Shown here: positions 15,745 to 17,337 of the stretch, piece by piece
Position numbering within the stretch: position 1 is the first letter of the stretch
Layout of the letters: each line of letters begins with the position of its first letter
NCBI GenBank assembly: GCA_023137075.1
Contig: JAGLQA010000122.1
Coordinates: forward strand, 1-17,337
DNA from: Candidatus Aminicenantota bacterium
GTDB taxonomy: Bacteria > Acidobacteriota > Aminicenantia > UBA2199
Direction: 5' to 3'
Length of the DNA: 17,337 bases
Program-made: the position numbers and the translations under genes
The notes under the pieces: model-generated
Told to the model about the DNA's origin: nothing
Seen by the model: only the letters and a program-made list of their open reading frames with translations
Database searches by the model: none

Positions 15745-17337
15745 AAAAAACTCCTGGAGAATTTAAGGAAATCTCAGCCGAGAAAAAACGTGAACTCCTG
15801 GCCCGACTTCTTCAAGAAGAGGCTGGTAAGGCGAACACTTACCCTCTCTCATTTGGCCAGGAACGACTGTGGTTTTTGAATCGGTTAGAAGGATCGGGCG
15901 CCGCTTATAATATGTCCTGGCCCCTTCATCTCAAAGGTTTTTTCGATGTAAAAATACTGGAGCGGAGTGTCAACGAAATTGTTCGACGTCATGAAATCCT
16001 GCGCACTACCTTTGATATGGAAAATGGAAAACCGGTCCAGGTCGTTGCCGCTGCCTTATCACTGGGAATAGCGGTGACGGATCTTCGGCATTTGCCTAAA
16101 AGTAAGCTCTCTGCCGCAGTCCGCCAATCGGTTATTAAGGAATTTCAACTGCCTTTTGATTTACGTAAGGACCCGCTGCTGCGTGTGAGCCTACTGCGTC
16201 GGGGGGAGCTGGACCATGTGCTGCTTCTGGTTATGCACCACATCGTATCTGATGCCTGGTCTTTGAGGATATTCATATCGGAGGTGACAGCTCTATATGA
16301 TGCTTTTTCAAATGGAAATCCTTCACCTCTGCCGGAATTATCTATCCAGTATGTTGACTTTTCTTCCTGGCAGCGTCAATGGTTTACTGGTAGAGTATTG
16401 GAAACTCAACTTAATTACTGGAAAAATAAATTGGCTGGTCTGACACCCATACTCGAATTTCCAACGGATCATCCGCGGCCTCCGATTCAAAGCTATCGGG
16501 GAAGAATCGAGCACTTTCAAATCGATGCTGTCATCACCCAAAAACTGGAGAGATTGAGTAAACAGACAGGCTCTACCCTGTTTATGACGTTACTTGCCGC
16601 TTTTGCTGCTTTAATATTCCGTTACAGTAGCCAGGAAGATATTGCCATCGGTACTCCAATTGCCCTTCGTGACCGCAGGGAGATCGAAACCCTGATCGGT
16701 TTTTTTGTTAATACGCTGGTGCTGCGAATCGATCTATCCGGTAAACCTACTTTTTTAAAATTACTAAGACGAGTGAGGCGAGTGGCATTGGAGGCCTACA
16801 AGTACAAAGAACTACCCTTTGAATTAATTGTGGAAGAACTGCAGCCGGACCGGAATTTAAGCTGCAGTCCGTTATTCCAGGTAATGTTTATCTTGCAGAA
16901 TGTACCCATCGAGAAATTGGAACTGCCGGGTGTCACCATCGATATAATGAAAAGAGAAATACACACGACAAAGTTTGATCTAACCCTATCCATGACAAAC
17001 ACGGAAGCCGGACTCATGGCAGAGTTAAAGTACAGCAGCGATTTGTTTGATGTCACCACTATCACACGGCTGGCGGAGCACTTTCAAATATTGCTTAAAG
17101 CAATTGCAGGCACCCCGGGGCAGCAGGTTTCGGAATTACCCCTGTTGACTAAAAGCGAAAAGAACCGGCTGCTGGTGGAATGGAACGACAGTCATGCCGG
17201 GTATCGGCATAACAGGTTAATACATGAATTATTCGAACTACAGGTGGAAAAGTCATCTGGCAAGTTGGCCCTGGTATATGACGATAAAAAAGTAACATAC
17301 GGAGTATTGAACGGGGTTATAATCAAAAGTTGTGGAT
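15741..17337 (+). CDS. NRPS protein: condensation domain and start of an A domain (3' partial)
   Basis: The frame opens at the ATG at 15741, overlapping the previous stop as ATGA, and stays open to the window end (532 codons). A weak GGGTAGGA precedes it. A short charged N-terminal segment (about residues 1-33) may dock to the sulfotransferase protein. A full condensation domain follows: C1 SFGQERLWFL, C2 RRHEILRTTF, C3 HHIVSDAW (H166, H167, D171, with Ala where HHxxxDG has Gly), C4 YVDFSSWQRQW, C5 IGFFVNTLVLR, and C6 YKYKELPFE. It looks like an LCL-type domain, accepting the polyketide chain from the upstream ACP. From about 17170 an A domain begins (WNDSHAGY, then VTYGVLN at the A1 position) and is cut by the window edge. 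The catalytic second His is intact, so activity is likely despite the Gly to Ala change. Confidence 0.92.
   Translation, partial: MKKTPGEFKEISAEKKRELLARLLQEEAGKANTYPLSFGQERLWFLNRLEGSGAAYNMSWPLHLKGFFDVKILERSVNEIVRRHEILRTTFDMENGKPVQVVAAALSLGIAVTDLRHLPKSKLSAAVRQSVIKEFQLPFDLRKDPLLRVSLLRRGELDHVLLLVMHHIVSDAWSLRIFISEVTALYDAFSNGNPSPLPELSIQYVDFSSWQRQWFTGRVLETQLNYWKNKLAGLTPILEFPTDHPRPPIQSYRGRIEHFQIDAVITQKLERLSKQTGSTLFMTLLAAFAALIFRYSSQEDIAIGTPIALRDRREIETLIGFFVNTLVLRIDLSGKPTFLKLLRRVRRVALEAYKYKELPFELIVEELQPDRNLSCSPLFQVMFILQNVPIEKLELPGVTIDIMKREIHTTKFDLTLSMTNTEAGLMAELKYSSDLFDVTTITRLAEHFQILLKAIAGTPGQQVSELPLLTKSEKNRLLVEWNDSHAGYRHNRLIHELFELQVEKSSGKLALVYDDKKVTYGVLNGVIIKSCG

Noticed and set aside
1..17337. CRISPR array, tRNA, rRNA, transposase or attachment sites
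   Set aside because: Nothing resembling regularly spaced repeats, tRNA folds, rRNA or transposase motifs was seen; nearly every base is accounted for by megasynthase coding sequence.

Overview
The window is 17.3 kb of bacterial DNA coding almost wall to wall on the + strand. It holds the middle of a hybrid nonribosomal peptide / type I polyketide assembly line, cut at both ends. Bacterial origin is clear from Shine-Dalgarno sites, 4-base start/stop overlaps and multidomain megasynthases. GC content looks moderate (not computed). The AT-containing KS modules and heavily fused enzymes resemble what I associate with uncultured anaerobe or Acidobacteriota/Aminicenantes-type genomes. That is a weak impression, and the window has no rRNA or housekeeping gene to test it.

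Layout: (1) 1-4137, a partial NRPS protein. It carries a radical SAM domain, a cobalamin-binding-like domain, an adenylation (A) domain seen only from motif A3 onward and interrupted between A8 and A9 by an ATP-pyrophosphatase domain, and a carrier (T) domain. (2) 4138-4234, the only intergenic gap, with two hairpins and a ribosome binding site. (3) 4235-10012, a PKS module KS-AT-KR-DH-ACP in which the DH lies inside the KR, ahead of the KR C-terminal tail. (4) 10009-13977 and 13978-15744, two in-frame halves of one KS-AT-KR-ACP-sulfotransferase protein. An in-frame TAA separates them between the KR catalytic Ser and Tyr. (5) 15741-17337, the start of the next NRPS protein: a complete condensation domain, then the beginning of an A domain.

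How the genes work together (inference from colinearity): protein 1 loads an amino acid that its built-in enzymes may modify. PKS module 1 adds a malonyl-derived unit, reduces it and probably dehydrates it. PKS module 2 adds another unit whose beta-hydroxyl could be sulfonated by the in-line sulfotransferase. The condensation domain of the last protein then joins the chain to the next amino acid. Genes 3 to 5 overlap by 4 bases or abut and are surely co-transcribed.

Most noteworthy: an A domain that appears to be interrupted twice (B12/radical SAM at the A2-A3 position, ATP-PPase at A8-A9); a DH nested in a KR; a KR split by one stop codon immediately followed by ATG; and a CurM-like KR-ACP-sulfotransferase order with no thioesterase, placed mid-line.
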